A stretch of 64,000 nucleotides of DNA from Rhizobium lusitanum. Lineage in GTDB: Bacteria; Pseudomonadota; Alphaproteobacteria; Rhizobiales; Rhizobiaceae. This document shows positions 63,008-64,000 of this stretch, piece by piece. Under the pieces are notes generated by a model. The model searched no databases. It was not told the origin of the DNA and was given only the letters and a program-made list of their open reading frames with translations. The DNA is taken from the NCBI RefSeq assembly GCF_014189535.1, contig NZ_CP050308.1, forward strand, positions 1,736,001-1,800,000, given 5' to 3'. Position 1 is the stretch's first letter, and every line of letters starts with the position of its first letter. Position numbers and translations under genes: made by a program.

Positions 63008-63613
63008 ATGACGTCTTCGGATGAGGAAGTGAGCGAGACGAAATCATCACGTATTCGAGCTTTGGCTGCGGATGGGCTTTCAACGTCCGAGATCGCTCGG
63101 CAACTGGGAATTCGTTATCAGCACGCCTACAATGTCCTAAAGGGCACTGGTTCTCACGCTTCGGCCGTAAGTGTTGGCGAGAGGCCGGTCCTCCCTGCAA
63201 AGCCAGGGAAACCGCCCCTCCCAGTTTCCGTGCTTACCGATGGCGGGTTTTCCCTTGTCGGCCGCTGGACACTTTCCAAGACCGAGGAACTTGCTGTCGA
63301 TCAGCCATTGCCGAAAGACGTAGGCGTATATGCTTTCGTAAAGGACGGGTTCGCCGTCTACGTCGGCGTCGCGACCATGGGCATCTCGAAGCGGCTCTAC
63401 TTTTACGGCCGCCCTGGCATTTCTCAGCGAACTAGCCTGCGCTTGAACGAGACGATCAAGAACGAATTGCGAGGTCTGGCATTGATAGAGATCTACGTCG
63501 CCATACCGCCCTACCTGGAATGGAACGGCTTACCGGTCCACGGCGGTGCCGGTCTGGAACTCGGCCTGATCAAGAAATACGCTCTCCCCTGGAACATGAG
63601 GAGCGCAGGCTAG
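63008..63613 (+). CDS. HTH and GIY-YIG nuclease-domain fusion protein
   Basis: A 201-aa protein. Residues 14-46 form a resolvase-like HTH (SRIRALAADGLSTSEIARQL, then GIRYQHAYNVLKG). A Pro-rich linker (58-75) leads to a GIY-YIG nuclease-like domain (about 100-200). The GVY and YVG signature strands are at 106-108 and 118-120, Arg/Tyr residues follow in SKRLYFYGRPG, and a likely catalytic Glu184 is in GLELGLIKKY. It may bind a DNA site and nick or cut it. Stand-alone fusions like this occur in mobile and defence-rich regions. Confidence 0.8.
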   Translation: MTSSDEEVSETKSSRIRALAADGLSTSEIARQLGIRYQHAYNVLKGTGSHASAVSVGERPVLPAKPGKPPLPVSVLTDGGFSLVGRWTLSKTEELAVDQPLPKDVGVYAFVKDGFAVYVGVATMGISKRLYFYGRPGISQRTSLRLNETIKNELRGLALIEIYVAIPPYLEWNGLPVHGGAGLELGLIKKYALPWNMRSAG

Positions 63614-63706
63614 CGTTAGCTAAGACGCTGTCCAACAGCTGCGTTCGCGCCGGTGTTCGTCATCATCGAAAAAGAGTACATAGTCTCCGGCATTCCAAAC
63701 CCACCG

Positions 63707-64000
63707 CTACGTCCTGAACGCATCCAGCTCGGAGTGCAAGGTCACGGCACTTGCCTCGACGGCAGCAATGTCATCAGCGATCAGCCGATAGAGCGGAGTC
63801 TGGTCGCTAGGAGTGCGGACTTCAAGATGCTGGGCGATATACTTGATCGCTGCAATGGTCTCAGTGAACCGGTTATATAGGACGGGTTCATGGTGAGCGA
63901 GCCGGTTGCGCCCCTGGTATACGATCTCAAGATTGTCAGCCACGTCGGAGCGCTTGACGTGCTTATTCGGAAACACTTTCTTGAGGGTCGGCTTCCAGAG
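63707..64000 (-). CDS. Abi/HEPN-like protein, C-terminal part (5' end outside window)
   Basis: The frame is open from the window end to the stop at 63707, giving 97 residues of the C-terminus. LWKPTLKKVFPNKHVKRSDV is followed by LEIVYQGRNRLAHHEPVL, which contains an R-x4-H element (RNRLAH) typical of HEPN RNases and Abi-like proteins. The rest is helical. An in-frame GTG at 63976 is not a likely start because the similarity continues upstream. Abi/HEPN proteins act in phage abortive infection or toxin systems; here this is inferred from the motif only. Confidence 0.65.
   Translation of the reverse strand, partial: LWKPTLKKVFPNKHVKRSDVADNLEIVYQGRNRLAHHEPVLYNRFTETIAAIKYIAQHLEVRTPSDQTPLYRLIADDIAAVEASAVTLHSELDAFRT

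Noticed and set aside
62733..63200. A 155-codon minus-strand frame between the protease and GIY-YIG genes
   Set aside because: It overlaps the 5' part of the GIY-YIG gene on the other strand and shows no domain or ribosome site.

Overview
The window looks like chromosomal DNA of a Rhizobium-type alphaproteobacterium. Base composition is GC-rich, many ABC sugar-uptake operons sit beside LacI, IclR, SorC, RpiR and LysR regulators, and several small families seen (DUF1345, UPF0391, DUF2244, EI24) are common in Rhizobiales. Housekeeping genes (gltX, lysS, tal, nth, prkA) argue for a chromosome rather than a plasmid. No full-length rRNA or tRNA gene, CRISPR array or transposase was seen.

Layout. 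(1) 1-2.4 kb: the 3' end of gltX, then lysS, closed by a long-stem terminator. (2) 2.4-6.7 kb: a Gfo/Idh/MocA oxidoreductase and two TIM-barrel isomerase/epimerases diverge from a LacI-type regulator, with a perfect palindrome between them. (3) 6.8-9.7 kb: hypothetical proteins, a LysR regulator and a RibD/DHFR-like reductase. (4) 10.0-15.6 kb: a five-gene cluster in the order of E. coli ydcSTUV-patD (polyamine-type ABC transporter plus gamma-aminobutyraldehyde dehydrogenase). (5) 16.8-29.9 kb: a divergent catabolic regulon around an IclR gene. The minus arm carries a sugar ABC transporter, an enolase-superfamily dehydratase, a RhaM-like mutarotase, Gfo/Idh, MaoC, a substrate-binding-protein homologue with no signal peptide, and an SDR. 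The plus arm carries an amidohydrolase/lactonase, a second MaoC with an altered active site, and a CaiB/BaiF CoA-transferase. Mixing non-phosphorylative sugar-acid enzymes with CoA-thioester enzymes makes this the best candidate here for an undescribed pathway.

(6) 29.9-36.8 kb: transaldolase, an orphan SorC regulator, an AraC-MGMT repair protein, DUF2244, endonuclease III, an EI24 membrane protein and an RpiR regulator. (7) 36.8-46.6 kb: a polyol operon (RbsD/FucU, SorC regulator, SmoEFGK-like transporter, mannitol dehydrogenase, HAD phosphatase, FGGY kinase). The dehydrogenase and the kinase are each broken by a one-base frameshift in a short homopolymer. (8) 46.8-51.6 kb: a two-component system, a ROK kinase, CutC and a hypothetical protein. 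(9) 51.8-56.6 kb: the conserved prkA-yeaH-spoVR stress operon.

(10) 57.1 kb to the end: accessory DNA. Two identical 48-bp copies of the 3' part of a tRNA-Phe gene, in the same orientation, look like attachment-site scars. They suggest stacked integrations into a tRNA-Phe gene lying to the right of the window. The cargo includes a SAM methyltransferase, a 1.2-kb AT-rich gene-poor stretch, a translationally coupled replication-like HTH gene pair with an 18-bp perfect palindrome downstream, an exported trypsin-like protease with SH3/SPOR-like C-terminus, an HTH-GIY-YIG fusion protein and a truncated Abi/HEPN-like protein.
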